Positions 53,802 through 64,000 are shown, counted from the stretch's first letter. The stretch is DNA of 64,000 nt from Bradyrhizobium sp. SZCCHNS1050 (GCF_032484785.1 NZ_JAUETR010000001.1:2049501-2113500); one strand, 5' to 3'. Made by a program: numbers and translations. The notes: generated by a model from the sequence alone, not told the origin.

Positions 53802-53831
53802 AAAGGTTCTGGGACAGGGAGTGCCAGAACC
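53801..53831 (-). terminator. Attenuator-like hairpin between ctaD and ctaB
   Basis: In the direction of transcription GGTTCTGG, an 11-base loop and CCAGAACC form a perfect 8-bp stem followed by TTTT. It lies 80 bases after ctaD and could reduce transcription into ctaB and the assembly genes. Confidence 0.55.
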
Positions 53832-53911
53832 GCGCTTCCGGCGCGGCACCAGGCGCGCCACCGGCAGAGATCGACGCGGCGCCGGATGGCGCCGCGTCGG
53901 AGAGATCAGGT

Positions 53912-55579
<1,668 letters not shown>

Positions 55580-55592
55580 TCATCCCGCTCGG

Positions 55593-56429
55593 CTACTGCG
55601 ACACGCCCGCAGCCGACGCATAGGTGCTCGTGGGCGCGCTGGCGTACTTCTTCTTGGCGTCCTCGACCCAGGCGGTGAAGTCCTGGTCGCTCACGACGCG
55701 CACCGCGATCGGCATGTAGGCGTGGTCCTTGCCGCACAGCTCCGAGCACTGGCCGTAATACATGCCGACCTTGGTCGCCTTGAACCAGGTCTCGTTGAGG
55801 CGGCCGGGAATGGCGTCGATCTTGACGCCGAACGACGGGATCGCCCAGGAGTGGATCACGTCGGCGCCGGTGGTCTGGACGCGAATCACCTTGTTGACCG
55901 GCACGACCATCTCGTTGTCGACGGCGAGCAGGCGCGGCTGCTTGTCCTGCGCCAGCAGCGAGTCGAACTCGAACTTGCCGTTGTCGGGATAGGCGTAGCT
56001 CCAGTACCACTGCTTGCCGGTGGCCTTGATGGTCATATCGGCCTTCGGCACATCGAGCTCGAGGAACAGCAGCCGGAACGACGGCACCGCGATCATGACC
56101 AGGATCAGCACCGGGATCAGCGTCCAAGCCACCTCGATCAGCGTGTTGTGCGTCGTCCGCGACGGCACCGGGTTGGCGCGCGCGTTGAACTTGACCACCA
56201 CGGCGACCAGCAGCGCCAGCACGAACAGCGTGATGATGGTGATGATCGTCAGCAGCAGGCCGTGGAACCAGGTGATGTTCTCCATCACCGGCGTCGCAGC
56301 CTCCTGCAGCTTGACTTCCCATGGCGCCGGCTGGCCCGTTTCAGCAAACGCCGCTCCACCCGACACGAGCGTCATGCCCGTTACGGCCAACCCCAGCAAG
56401 GCGCCCAATTGGCCTTTCGACATCTTCAT
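55593..56429 (-). CDS. ctaC: Cytochrome c oxidase subunit II (aa3 type)
   Basis: A 278-residue precursor with a signal sequence (LGALLGLAVTGMTLVSGGAAFAE), two membrane helices, and a periplasmic CuA domain. CuA ligands lie in the VIHSWAIP His and the GQCSELCGKDHAYMPI motif. The aromatic patch QWYWSYAYPDNG is the cytochrome c electron-entry site. It leads the ctaCDB-ctaGE operon. A FixK/FNR-like box lies 168 bp upstream. Confidence 0.97.
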   Translation of the reverse strand: MKMSKGQLGALLGLAVTGMTLVSGGAAFAETGQPAPWEVKLQEAATPVMENITWFHGLLLTIITIITLFVLALLVAVVVKFNARANPVPSRTTHNTLIEVAWTLIPVLILVMIAVPSFRLLFLELDVPKADMTIKATGKQWYWSYAYPDNGKFEFDSLLAQDKQPRLLAVDNEMVVPVNKVIRVQTTGADVIHSWAIPSFGVKIDAIPGRLNETWFKATKVGMYYGQCSELCGKDHAYMPIAVRVVSDQDFTAWVEDAKKKYASAPTSTYASAAGVSQ

Positions 56430-56596
56430 GCCGTCGCGCTCCCTTCAGAACTTTCCCCCTCAGCGCACCGCCCGCTTCACGCAGCGGCGCGCCGTTCGAT
56501 CCGCTCTCCTGACAAATGGCCTTCGGGCGGATGCATAGAAAAGCACCTGGGCCAGTTCACTGGAATGACGAAATCTTTCTTCTCAAACCATAATTC

Positions 56597-56610
56597 TTGA
56601 TCTATCGCAA
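56597..56610. promoter_or_regulatory. Putative FixK2/FNR-type binding site upstream of ctaC
   Basis: TTGATCTATCGCAA fits TTG(A/C)-N6-(G/T)CAA. It lies in the 520-bp divergent region between ctaC (starting at 56429) and the ialB-like gene. A site here would be consistent with oxygen control of the aa3 oxidase; activation or repression cannot be told from position alone. Confidence 0.45.
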
Positions 56611-56955
56611 TGCAGTCTTGCGCCGGATATCGCGCGCGGCGCTGTTCGTCGCGACAAGCGTATTTTCCGGGAGATTGCCGCATGCCGTGATTTCGCGGGC
56701 AACGGGCGCTTGACAGGCGTGCGGCGCGATGTAGGCAAACGGGACACGGCCGTTTGCGAGGCTGATTCGGCGAGGCGCGGCGGCAGCTGCCCACCAGGGT
56801 GCGGCCATATTTGGTATCGTTTCGTGCCGTACGCCGGTGACGCTGTCCTCAAGACGCCATCATTGCCGTATCATGGCGTCGGACGCGCAGATCACCCACA
56901 GGAAATTGTCATGGCACCGACCCGGATCAGGGTTTCAACGGACAGGACAGCTGAC

Positions 56956-57537
56956 ATGTCGACCCCAGCTGCGAATGACTCGCGCCGTTTGTACCGATTC
57001 AGCGCGGTGCGTGCGCGACTCGCGCGTGTTGCCGCGATGACCTCCGCGGCGACCGCGGTCGCGATGATCGCTGCGACGGTGATCGGCCTGCCGCACGCCG
57101 CATTGGCGCAGGGCGCGGTGCGCTCGGTGCATGGCGACTGGCAGATCCGCTGCGACACGCCGCCCGGCGCGCAGAGCGAGCAGTGCGCGCTGATCCAGAG
57201 CGTCGTGGCCGAGGACCGTTCCAATGCCGGCCTCACCGTGATCATGCTGAAGACCGCAGACCAGAAGAGCCGGCTGATGCGCGTGGTGGCGCCGCTCGGC
57301 GTGCTGCTGCCGTCCGGCCTCGGCCTGAAGCTCGACAACCAGGACGTCGGCCGCGCCGGCTTCGTGCGTTGCCTGCCCAATGGCTGCGTCGCCGAGGTGG
57401 TGCTGGAGGACAAGCTGCTCGGCCAGCTCAAGACGGCGAAGACCGCGACCTTCATCATCTTCGAGACGCCGGAGGAAGGCATCGGCTTCCCGCTGAGCCT
57501 CAACGGCCTCGCCGAAGGCTTCGACAAGCTGCCCTGA
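56956..57537 (+). CDS. Invasion-associated locus B (IalB) family protein
   Basis: I take ATG 56956 (193 residues), after GGACAGGACAG; ATG 56911, after AGGAAA, is an alternative. A long signal region (MTSAATAVAMIAATVIGLPHAALAQ) precedes the IalB domain: VHGDWQIRCDTPPG, EQCALIQSVV, FVRCLPNGCVAEVVL. Four cysteines form the two expected disulfides. IalB proteins are periplasmic or surface proteins first linked to host-cell invasion in Bartonella, and widespread in Rhizobiales without known function. Confidence 0.85.
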   Translation: MSTPAANDSRRLYRFSAVRARLARVAAMTSAATAVAMIAATVIGLPHAALAQGAVRSVHGDWQIRCDTPPGAQSEQCALIQSVVAEDRSNAGLTVIMLKTADQKSRLMRVVAPLGVLLPSGLGLKLDNQDVGRAGFVRCLPNGCVAEVVLEDKLLGQLKTAKTATFIIFETPEEGIGFPLSLNGLAEGFDKLP

Positions 57538-57621
57538 CGTCGGCCGCGATTGACAGACCCTTCGCAGCACGATGCCGTGATCGAGCCGTGAGTTCGCGCG
57601 TCTGAATGCGCGCCCGCGGCC

Positions 57622-58122
57622 TCAGCGCCGCCCGTCGAGCGCCAGCGCCATCACCAGCAGGGTCTTGTCGAACCCGTCATCGCCGGGCTCCCGCGGCTGC
57701 ACCGCCTTGAGCAGGAATCCGGCCTTCTGGTACAGCCTGATGGCGTTGGTGTTGCTGCGGTAAACCGTGAGCTCGACACGCGAGAAGCCGGCCACCCGCG
57801 CCGCCTCGAGCGCCGCCGCCATCAGTCGTCTGCCCAGGCCCTGGTGCCGGAACTGCGGCATTAGGCCCATGCCGAGCACCCCGATCCGGGCATCGATTGG
57901 CCCCGATTTGGGCGTCACATCGCACCAGCCGACCACCTCCCCGGCCGAGAGAGCAACGAATTGCGGATATCCCTCGTGGATGTTGTTCAGAATGAAGGCG
58001 CGCGTCGACTCCAGCGGCGGCGCCTGCACGAACGACAGATAGCGCCGTTCGCGCGCGACGTAATCGAGCGTGCGGTGGAAGCTCTCGATGTGAGCGGACG
58101 TGATGGGAACGATCTCAACCAT
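57622..58122 (-). CDS. GNAT family N-acetyltransferase
   Basis: From ATG 58122 the protein has 166 residues. The acetyl-CoA motif is LGMGLMPQFRHQGLGRRLMAAALEAA, followed by VELTVYRSNTNAIRLYQKAGF. The frame continues far upstream of 58122 but without protein character. The target could be an amine, antibiotic or protein. It is divergent from tldD across about 85 bases. Confidence 0.88.
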   Translation of the reverse strand: MVEIVPITSAHIESFHRTLDYVARERRYLSFVQAPPLESTRAFILNNIHEGYPQFVALSAGEVVGWCDVTPKSGPIDARIGVLGMGLMPQFRHQGLGRRLMAAALEAARVAGFSRVELTVYRSNTNAIRLYQKAGFLLKAVQPREPGDDGFDKTLLVMALALDGRR

Positions 58123-58206
58123 GTCAGTTCGGTAATCATCCAGCCCCTCGCGCCCCGGCGTCAAAACAACTATCTTGGAATGAACGCTCCGACAACGGAT
58201 TGACCC

Positions 58207-59631
58207 ATGACTGCTCCCACCACTTCCCTGCTCGAACGCGCCAATCTGGACCGTGATACGGTCCGGAGCGAGGTCGCGCGTGGCCTGGCTGGCGCCGATG
58301 ACGGCGAATTGTTCTTCGAATACAGCCAGACCGAAGCGCTGACCTTCGACAATGGCCGGCTGAAGCAGGCGACCTATGACACCAGCCAGGGATTCGGCCT
58401 GCGCGCGGTGAAGGACGATGCAGTCGGCTATGCCCATTCCTCCGACGTCTCGCTGCCGGCGCTGATGCGCGCCGCCGATGCCGTCAGCGCCGTGCGCGGC
58501 GGCTATTCCGGCACGTTCGCGAGCCCGCCGCCGCACACCAACGTCCGGCTCTATGGCGACGATAATCCGCTGGACGCTCCCGGATTCGAAAGCAAGGTCA
58601 AGCTGCTCGGCGAGATCGACGCTTACTTGCGCGACAAGGATCCGCGCGTGCGCCAGGTGACCGTGAGCCTCGGCGCAACCTGGCAGGTCGTGGAGATCCT
58701 GCGGCCCGACGGCGAGAGCTATCGCGACATCCGCCCGCTGGTGCGCGTGAACGTCTCGGTGGTCGCCGGCCAGGGTGATCGCCAGGAGACCGGCAGCAAG
58801 GGTTATGGCGGCCGCGAGGCCTATGCCCGCTTCATCGAGACCAAGGCGTGGCGCGAGGCCGCCGACGGCGCACTGCGCGAGGCCCTGGTCAATCTGGAAT
58901 CGGTCCCCGCTCCCGCTGGCGAGATGGACGTCGTGCTCGGCGCCGGCTGGCCCGGCGTGATGCTGCACGAGGCCGTCGGTCACGGCCTCGAGGGTGACTT
59001 CAACCGCAAGAAGACCTCGGCCTTCGCCGGGCTGATGGGCAAGCCGGTCGCCGCCAAAGGCGTCACCGTGGTCGATGACGGCACCATGGCCTCGCGCCGC
59101 GGCTCGCTATCGATCGACGACGAGGGCACGCCGACCAGCCGGACCGTGCTGATCGAGGACGGCATCCTGGTCGGCTACATGCAGGACCGCCAGAACGCGC
59201 GGCTGATGAACATGGCGCCGACCGGCAACGGCCGCCGTCAGGGCTACGCGCACGTGCCGATGCCGCGCATGACCAACACCTACATGCTGGCCGGCGAGCG
59301 CGACCCGGCCGAGATCATCGCCTCGGTCAAGAACGGCATCTATGCCGTCAATTTCGGCGGCGGCCAGGTCGACATCACCTCGGGCAAATACGTCTTCCAG
59401 TGCACCGAGGCCTACAGGATCGAGAACGGCAAGGTCGGTGCGCCGGTGAAGGGCGCGATGCTGATCGGCAACGGCCCGACAGATTTGAACCGCATCAGCA
59501 TGATCGGCAACGATCTGTCGCTCGATACCGGCATCGGCACCTGCGGCAAGAACGGCCAGGGCGTGCCGGTCGGCGTCGGTCAGCCGACGCTTCGCATGGA
59601 TCGCATTACGGTGGGAGGCACGGGCCGATGA
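58207..59631 (+). CDS. tldD: TldD/PmbA family metalloprotease subunit
   Basis: A 474-residue TldD homologue. The zinc motif is HEAVGHGLEGD (HExxxH) near residues 256-266, with the later glutamate-cysteine segment FQCTEAYRIENGKVGAPVKGAMLIGNG. TldD pairs with TldE/PmbA to cleave unfolded peptides and process microcin- or CcdA-type substrates; no tldE lies adjacent. Its stop overlaps the lepB start as ATGA, so the two are co-translated. Confidence 0.93.
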   Translation: MTAPTTSLLERANLDRDTVRSEVARGLAGADDGELFFEYSQTEALTFDNGRLKQATYDTSQGFGLRAVKDDAVGYAHSSDVSLPALMRAADAVSAVRGGYSGTFASPPPHTNVRLYGDDNPLDAPGFESKVKLLGEIDAYLRDKDPRVRQVTVSLGATWQVVEILRPDGESYRDIRPLVRVNVSVVAGQGDRQETGSKGYGGREAYARFIETKAWREAADGALREALVNLESVPAPAGEMDVVLGAGWPGVMLHEAVGHGLEGDFNRKKTSAFAGLMGKPVAAKGVTVVDDGTMASRRGSLSIDDEGTPTSRTVLIEDGILVGYMQDRQNARLMNMAPTGNGRRQGYAHVPMPRMTNTYMLAGERDPAEIIASVKNGIYAVNFGGGQVDITSGKYVFQCTEAYRIENGKVGAPVKGAMLIGNGPTDLNRISMIGNDLSLDTGIGTCGKNGQGVPVGVGQPTLRMDRITVGGTGR

Positions 59632-60431
59632 GCCTTGAGAAGATGTCCACGGACAAGACCACCAAGGCGACGCGCACGGGCAGCGTCCGCAAGGAAAGCA
59701 CCTGGGGCGGCCAGCTCGCGCAGCTCGTCGCGGTCGTCATGGTGGTGTTCGTCGCCAAGGGCGCCATCGCCGAGCCGTTCTACGTGCCGTCGGGCTCGAT
59801 GGAGCCGACCCTGATGATCGGCGACGCCCTGCTGGCGTCGAAATTCCCCTATGGCTACGGCACCTCGTCGCTGCCGATGCAGATCACGCTGCCGGAGACG
59901 GGACGCCTGTTCGGCGAGACGCCGAAGCGCGGCGACGTCGTCGTGTTCCGCTGGCCGGGCGACAACTCGCAGGCCTGGGTCAAGCGCGTCGTCGGCCTGC
60001 CCGGCGACCGCATCCAGATGCGCCAGGGCCAGCTCTACATCAACGGCCAGGCCGCGGCGCTCAAGCCCGACGGCATCGGCGATGCCGAGGACGACACTGG
60101 CCGCAACGAGCCGGCCTATCGCTACGTCGAGACGCTGCCGAATGGCGTGTCGCACCTGATCTTCAAGATGCGCGACAACGGCCGGCTCGACAACACGCCG
60201 GAGGTGACGGTGCCGCCCGGCAAGCTGTTCGTGCTCGGCGATAACAGAGACAACTCCGCCGACAGCCGCGTGGCCTTGCGCGACGGCGGCGTCGGCCTGC
60301 TGCCGATCGACAACCTCGTCGGCCGCGCCGATGCCGTGGTCGGCTCCTGGGACCTCGGCTTCAAGAACCAGCCGGTTTGGGCCTGGCTGTCGGGCTTCCG
60401 GCTCGATCGCTTCTTCACCGCGGTGCGCTGA
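59628..60431 (+). CDS. lepB: Signal peptidase I
   Basis: A 267-residue inner-membrane protease from ATG 59628, after GGGAGG and overlapping the tldD stop. A hydrophobic anchor (LAQLVAVVMVVFVAKGAIAE) precedes the catalytic serine box VPSGSMEPTLMIGDALLASKF. The lysine box is GDVVVFRWPGD with QAWVKRVVGLPGDRI, and the last box LGDNRDNSADSR. It removes signal peptides from exported proteins. Confidence 0.94.
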   Translation: MSLEKMSTDKTTKATRTGSVRKESTWGGQLAQLVAVVMVVFVAKGAIAEPFYVPSGSMEPTLMIGDALLASKFPYGYGTSSLPMQITLPETGRLFGETPKRGDVVVFRWPGDNSQAWVKRVVGLPGDRIQMRQGQLYINGQAAALKPDGIGDAEDDTGRNEPAYRYVETLPNGVSHLIFKMRDNGRLDNTPEVTVPPGKLFVLGDNRDNSADSRVALRDGGVGLLPIDNLVGRADAVVGSWDLGFKNQPVWAWLSGFRLDRFFTAVR

Positions 60432-60441
60432 GCGAACGCCG

Positions 60442-60780
60442 ATGACCTTCGACGATGTCAGGGCGCTTGCGCTGGCATGGCCGGAAGTCGAGGCCGGCAC
60501 GTCCTATGGGACACCCGCGCTGAAGGTGCGCAAGAAGATGCTGGCGCGCCTGAAGGAGGACGGGGACAGTCTCGTCCTTCCGGGCGTGCCGCCGGACGAA
60601 CGCGCGATGCTGGTGGAAAGCCGGCCGAAGCTGTTCTACGTCACCGATCACTACCGCGACTATCCGATCGTGCTGCTGCGCCTGTCGAAGGCGAGGCGCG
60701 CCGACGCAGAGCCGCTGTTGCGCCGGCAGTGGCGGGCATTGGCCTCGAAGAAGGCGCTCGCCGTGTTCGATCGCAGCTGA
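60442..60780 (+). CDS. MmcQ/YjbR family DNA-binding-like protein
   Basis: A 112-residue protein of the MmcQ/YjbR fold. It starts MTFDDVRALALAWPEVEAGTSYGTPALKVRKKMLAR, then FYVTDHYRDYPIVLLRL, and ends with the AEPLLRRQWRALA helix. The family resembles DNA-binding CyaY-like structures; function is unproven. It begins ten bases after lepB and may share its transcript. Confidence 0.85.
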   Translation: MTFDDVRALALAWPEVEAGTSYGTPALKVRKKMLARLKEDGDSLVLPGVPPDERAMLVESRPKLFYVTDHYRDYPIVLLRLSKARRADAEPLLRRQWRALASKKALAVFDRS

Positions 60781-60841
60781 AACGGGCTGCACGCCGTCCT
60801 CCATCTCGTGTATTGAACGTGTCGACGGCACCCATGTTCTG

Positions 60842-61426
60842 ATGCCTTCGACCATCATGACCAAGGACGATTTCATCGCAGCCGCGCTGCGCAACCCCGT
60901 CAACACCGCGATCATGCACGTGCTGCGTGAAACGGCCGTGCCCGATGCCTGGGTCGTCGCCGGCTGCCTGACTCAGAGCGTCTGGAACGTGCGGACCGGC
61001 CGTCCGATCGATCACGGCATCAACGACTACGACATCTTCTATTTCGATCCGGATACGTCGTGGGATGCTGAGGACGCCGTCATCCGGCGCATCGCATCCT
61101 ACCTCCATGACATCGAAGCCAAGGTGGAGGTGCGCAACCAGGCCCGCGTCCATCTCTGGTATCCGACCAAGCACGGCCGGCCCTACCCTGCCGTGTCGCG
61201 ATCAACCGATGGAATCGACCGATTTCTCACCGTCAGCACGCAGGTCGGGCTCCGCCCCGTTACCGATGGATATGAGCTCTATGCGCCCAAGGGCCTCGCT
61301 GACATCGCGCAGATGATCGTGCGGCCGAACTACACGGCCAACTTCTCGGCGACGAACTACACGGCCAAGGCGGACCGCTGGAAGGCGCTGTGGCCTGAGA
61401 TCACAGTGATAGCCGCGGCAGATTGA
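60842..61426 (+). CDS. Nucleotidyltransferase family protein (DUF925-like)
   Basis: A 194-residue protein. WVVAGCLTQSVWN and INDYDIFYFDPDTSWDAED give the glycine-containing helix and Asp-x-Asp pattern of the minimal nucleotidyltransferase fold. The rest (WYPTKHGRPYPAVSRSTDGIDRFL, then DIAQMIVRPNY) matches the stand-alone bacterial family often labelled nucleotidyltransferase. The ATG at 60842 or 60857 could be used. Substrate and partner are unknown. Confidence 0.82.
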   Translation: MPSTIMTKDDFIAAALRNPVNTAIMHVLRETAVPDAWVVAGCLTQSVWNVRTGRPIDHGINDYDIFYFDPDTSWDAEDAVIRRIASYLHDIEAKVEVRNQARVHLWYPTKHGRPYPAVSRSTDGIDRFLTVSTQVGLRPVTDGYELYAPKGLADIAQMIVRPNYTANFSATNYTAKADRWKALWPEITVIAAAD

Positions 61427-61463
61427 GCGCGACCAGACAGGATCGGGAGCCCCCTCTCTCATA

Positions 61464-61565
61464 CGTCATTCCGGGGCGCGCGCAGCGCGAGCCCGGAATC
61501 CATAACCACCATCGTGATTATGGATTCCGGGCCCGTGCCGCTGCGCGTCACGTCCCGGAATGACG
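61464..61565. repeat. Palindromic intergenic repeat, family A, copy 6
   Basis: CGTCATTCCGGGGCGCGCG, GAGCCCGGAATCCATAACCA open it and TTATGGATTCCGGGCCCG, CGTCCCGGAATGACG close it. It lies between the nucleotidyltransferase gene and the convergent PAN-domain gene. Confidence 0.82.
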
Positions 61566-61695
61566 ACTGAGTTTGGCGCGCCACCGGTGCACGATGCTTC
61601 TTCGACATCGCATCTTCAGTTGGCATCATTGCGAGAGCTCGCAATAACGGTGGCTCTGACGATCGACAAGAAGGAGCGAGACTCATCGTCGCGCA

Positions 61696-62355
61696 CTATC
61701 GCACGACGCCCGACGTAAAGCCCGCCCGCCGGCGCGGCGGCTTGATTTCCTTCTTCAGAAAGCAATGCGCTTCCTTGCCGGCATAGCCGGGCCGCGCAAA
61801 GGTCCAGGCGCGGCATTTGTTGTCGCCGGTGCAGGCGGCCTTGCAGATGTCCTCGGCGTCGGCGGCCTTCTCTTCCTTCTTGTCCGCGGCCTTGTCGCTG
61901 CCCTTGTCAGCGGCCTTCTCGGCCTTCTCGCCGCCCTTCAGATCGGTGGTCTTGATGTCGAAGCTGCGGTAGTCGCCGCCGGGACGGTCGATCGACGTCT
62001 CGACCGCATCATTGCGGATCTCGACGACGCCCGCGCCGCGCACGCCGGAAACGCAGCAATTGTCCGGCACGCGCGCCGGCACGCTGTTCTTCAGCCAGCA
62101 CACCGCGCCCGCTTCCATCACGGTCGGATAGTTGAAGCTCCAGGCGCGGCAGCGCCGGTCGTGCTCGCACAACAGCGCGCAATCGGCCGGGTCGCCGGAG
62201 GCGATCGGCGCGCTCATGTAGTCGCCGCCGGGACGATCGGAATAGGTCTGGGCTGAAGCCGGCGTCAGGCACGCGGCCGCGAACAGGCACGCCAGTACCC
62301 TCAGCCATGCCCCGATGAAGCGCCCCACGCGCCGCCGCTGAACCATCCGACCCAT
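61696..62355 (-). CDS. Exported protein with two PAN/Apple domains
   Basis: A 219-residue protein from ATG 62355 (62346 is also possible). A signal peptide (WLRVLACLFAAACLTPASAQ) leads into a first PAN domain (YSDRPGGDYMSAPIAS, CALLCEHDRRCRAWSF, CWLKN). A second copy starts at SIDRPGGDYRSFDIK and contains the charged insert GGEKAEKAADKGSDKAADKK, then CKAACTGDNKCRAWTFARPG and CFLKKEIKPP. The cysteine pattern is repeated. PAN domains bind proteins or carbohydrates outside the cytoplasm; the ligand is unknown. It is alone in its region. Confidence 0.85.
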   Translation of the reverse strand: MGRMVQRRRVGRFIGAWLRVLACLFAAACLTPASAQTYSDRPGGDYMSAPIASGDPADCALLCEHDRRCRAWSFNYPTVMEAGAVCWLKNSVPARVPDNCCVSGVRGAGVVEIRNDAVETSIDRPGGDYRSFDIKTTDLKGGEKAEKAADKGSDKAADKKEEKAADAEDICKAACTGDNKCRAWTFARPGYAGKEAHCFLKKEIKPPRRRAGFTSGVVR

Positions 62356-62596
62356 TGTTAATGTTCGAGTTTTCTTACGAGTTTTTAGGCAGTCATTTGA
62401 TCGCCACGAACCTGTATGGCGGATGAACGGCCCGGACCGGTGGGAGCTGCGGAAGGCAAAGCAGCGGCGCCCAGGCGCTGAATCGAACCTGGGACACAAA
62501 TCGCAACAAAAAACAGCGGACCCGAGCCGCCAACCGCCTCAACGCGGAACAGGCGACGCAGCGAACCTGCGATGGCTGCAGGCTCGGCCGTTCCGA

Positions 62597-63967
62597 TCAG
62601 AACGCATATTCGTCGTAGGCCGGCTCCACCGAGCCGCCCCACGGGCCATCGAACTTCTCCAGCATCTCCTCGGCCGGCGAGCGGCCGCAATCGATGATCT
62701 GATCGAGCGGCTCGAGAAAGCGGCTCTCGTCGCGGCCGAGATGGTCGATGCGACTGCGCCGGCGCAGGCCGAGATGCGCCAGGGTCAGGCATTCCTTGGC
62801 GATCTCGAACACGTAGCGATTGCGAACACGCGCCTTGAAGCCGAGGCGCGGCACGTCGTCGCGCAGGTTCTGGCGCTCGAACGCGGACCAGGTCTTGACC
62901 AGGTCCCAGGCCGCGTCGAGGCTGACGTCGTCGTAGAGCAGGCCGACCCAGAACGCCGGCAGCGCCGGCAGCCGGCCCCATGGCACACCGTCGGCACCGC
63001 GCATTTCCAGGTAGCGCTTCAGGCGCACCTCCGGGAAGATCGTCGAGAGGTGATTGGCCCAGTCCGACAGCGTCGGACGCTCGCCCGGCATCGCCGGGTT
63101 CTTGCCTGCGAAGAAGTCGCGGAACGAGGTGCCGGAGACGTCGATATAGGTCTCCTCGCGTTTCACGAAATACATGGGAACATCGAGCGCGTAGTCCACC
63201 CAGCGCTCGAAACCCATGCCATCCTCGAACGCCCACGGGATCATGCCCGAGCGCTGATTGTCCGTGTCGCGCCAGATCTCGGAGCGGAACGACAGGAAGC
63301 CGTTCGGCTTGCCTTCGGTGAACGGCGAATTGGCGAACAGTGCGGTCGCGATCGGCTGCAGCGCCACCGAGACCCTGAGCTTCTTGACCATGTCGGCTTC
63401 GGAAGAGAAGTCGAGATTGGTCTGCACGGTGCAGGTCCGGTACATCATGTCGAGGCCATAGCGGCCGACCTTCGGCATGTAGCTGGTCATGATCTTGTAG
63501 CGGCCCTTGGGCATCAGGGGAATTTCGGCGCGCGACCAGGACGGCGTCATGCCCAGGCCGAGAAAGCCGATGCCGAGCGGAGTCGCGATCTCGCGGACCT
63601 GCGCCAGATGCGCCATCAGTTCCGCATGCGTCTGGTGCACGGTCTCGACCGGCGCGCCGGACAGCTCGAACTGGCCGCCCGGCTCCAGCGAGATGGCGCC
63701 GCCGCCGGTCACGTCATAGAGCCCGATGATGTTGCCGCGCTCCATGATCGGCTCCCAGCCGAGCAGAAGCTTCATGCCTTCGAGCAGCGCGCCGATGCCG
63801 CGCGCGCCCTCGTAGGGCACGGGGCGATGACCGTCGAGCGTGAACGGCGTCTTCTCGTGCTCGGTCCCGATGCGGAAGGCGGACGGCGGCTTCACGCCGG
63901 CCGCGAGCCACGCCACCAGTTCGTCGCGCGACTGCAGCGGGGTCATATCGATCTGGTCACGCGCCAT
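62597..63967 (-). CDS. gshA: Glutamate-cysteine ligase (alphaproteobacterial/plant type)
   Basis: A 456-residue enzyme for the first step of glutathione synthesis, joining glutamate and cysteine with ATP. It matches the plant/alphaproteobacterial GCS2 class: FRIGTEHEKTPF, MKLLLGWEPIMERGNIIGLYDVTGGGAISLEPGGQFELSGAPVETVHQTHAE in several blocks, MYRTCTVQTNLDFSSEADMVKKLRV and EMRGADGVPWGRLPALPAFWVGLLYD. The ATG at 63967 is near the right edge, so upstream context is mostly outside the window. Confidence 0.94.
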   Translation of the reverse strand: MARDQIDMTPLQSRDELVAWLAAGVKPPSAFRIGTEHEKTPFTLDGHRPVPYEGARGIGALLEGMKLLLGWEPIMERGNIIGLYDVTGGGAISLEPGGQFELSGAPVETVHQTHAELMAHLAQVREIATPLGIGFLGLGMTPSWSRAEIPLMPKGRYKIMTSYMPKVGRYGLDMMYRTCTVQTNLDFSSEADMVKKLRVSVALQPIATALFANSPFTEGKPNGFLSFRSEIWRDTDNQRSGMIPWAFEDGMGFERWVDYALDVPMYFVKREETYIDVSGTSFRDFFAGKNPAMPGERPTLSDWANHLSTIFPEVRLKRYLEMRGADGVPWGRLPALPAFWVGLLYDDVSLDAAWDLVKTWSAFERQNLRDDVPRLGFKARVRNRYVFEIAKECLTLAHLGLRRRSRIDHLGRDESRFLEPLDQIIDCGRSPAEEMLEKFDGPWGGSVEPAYDEYAF

Positions 63968-64000
63968 GGGAGTCTCGGTTCAGAAGCGCTTCGAGGGTCG

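Noticed and set aside
57622..58983. A 453-residue minus-strand protein extending the GNAT gene upstream
   Set aside because: Only the part from ATG 58122 has acetyltransferase character; the rest is antisense to tldD.

Overview
The window looks like chromosomal DNA of a Bradyrhizobium-type alphaproteobacterium (Nitrobacteraceae). Grounds: high G+C throughout, an F0 ATP synthase operon with a b' subunit and no F1 genes beside it, an ALA synthase of 409 residues, a complete aa3 cytochrome oxidase cluster in the order ctaC-ctaD-ctaB-small protein-ctaG-ctaE-DUF983-surf1, Omp25/31-type porin-like proteins, PilZ-tailed chemoreceptors, and many short palindromic intergenic repeats. The genus is an inference; no rRNA or tRNA gene was seen.

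Layout. 1-8.7 kb: accessory metabolism, with two SDR oxidoreductases, a frameshifted PLP-type gene, corA, and a glutamine-synthetase-like ligase transcribed with a Rieske oxygenase, divergent from an IclR regulator whose intergenic region carries a three-half-site operator. 9.5-15.5 kb: an alpha/beta hydrolase with a zinc-ribbon protein, then a TetR regulator divergent from a PaoABC-type molybdenum hydroxylase operon. 15.5-21.5 kb: two chemoreceptors (one ending in PilZ) around a small conserved protein and an outer-membrane beta-barrel. 21.6-28.9 kb: an MBL-fold hydrolase, hemA, a transporter-type hybrid sensor kinase and a LysR regulator.

29-33 kb is the most disturbed part. An alpha/beta hydrolase gene is cut and joined to the 3' end of an unrelated, lower-G+C gene, probably a GHKL-type ATP-binding protein. 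Next comes a dispersed structured repeat split by an intact IS30-family element with 27-bp imperfect terminal repeats and a GGG target duplication. A second, inverted copy of the repeat lies at about 45.1-45.5 kb. Its inner hairpin differs from the first by two compensatory base-pair changes, so the fold itself appears conserved.

33-49.5 kb holds a NarL/FixJ regulator divergent from an MHS transporter (with a FixK/FNR-like box), YjbQ, an HCCA isomerase, the F0 operon with promoter and terminator, a mitochondrial-type processing peptidase overlapping thrC, PhzF, an FMN reductase, and a MerR/carboxymuconolactone-decarboxylase pair that overlap by 119 nt. 49.5-56.5 kb is the aa3 oxidase cluster. 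56.9-64 kb holds IalB, tldD-lepB, small proteins, a double-PAN protein and gshA.

I found no CRISPR array, prophage or recognisable defence operon. The least explained sequence is the structured repeat with its IS30 insertion and the neighbouring hybrid junction.
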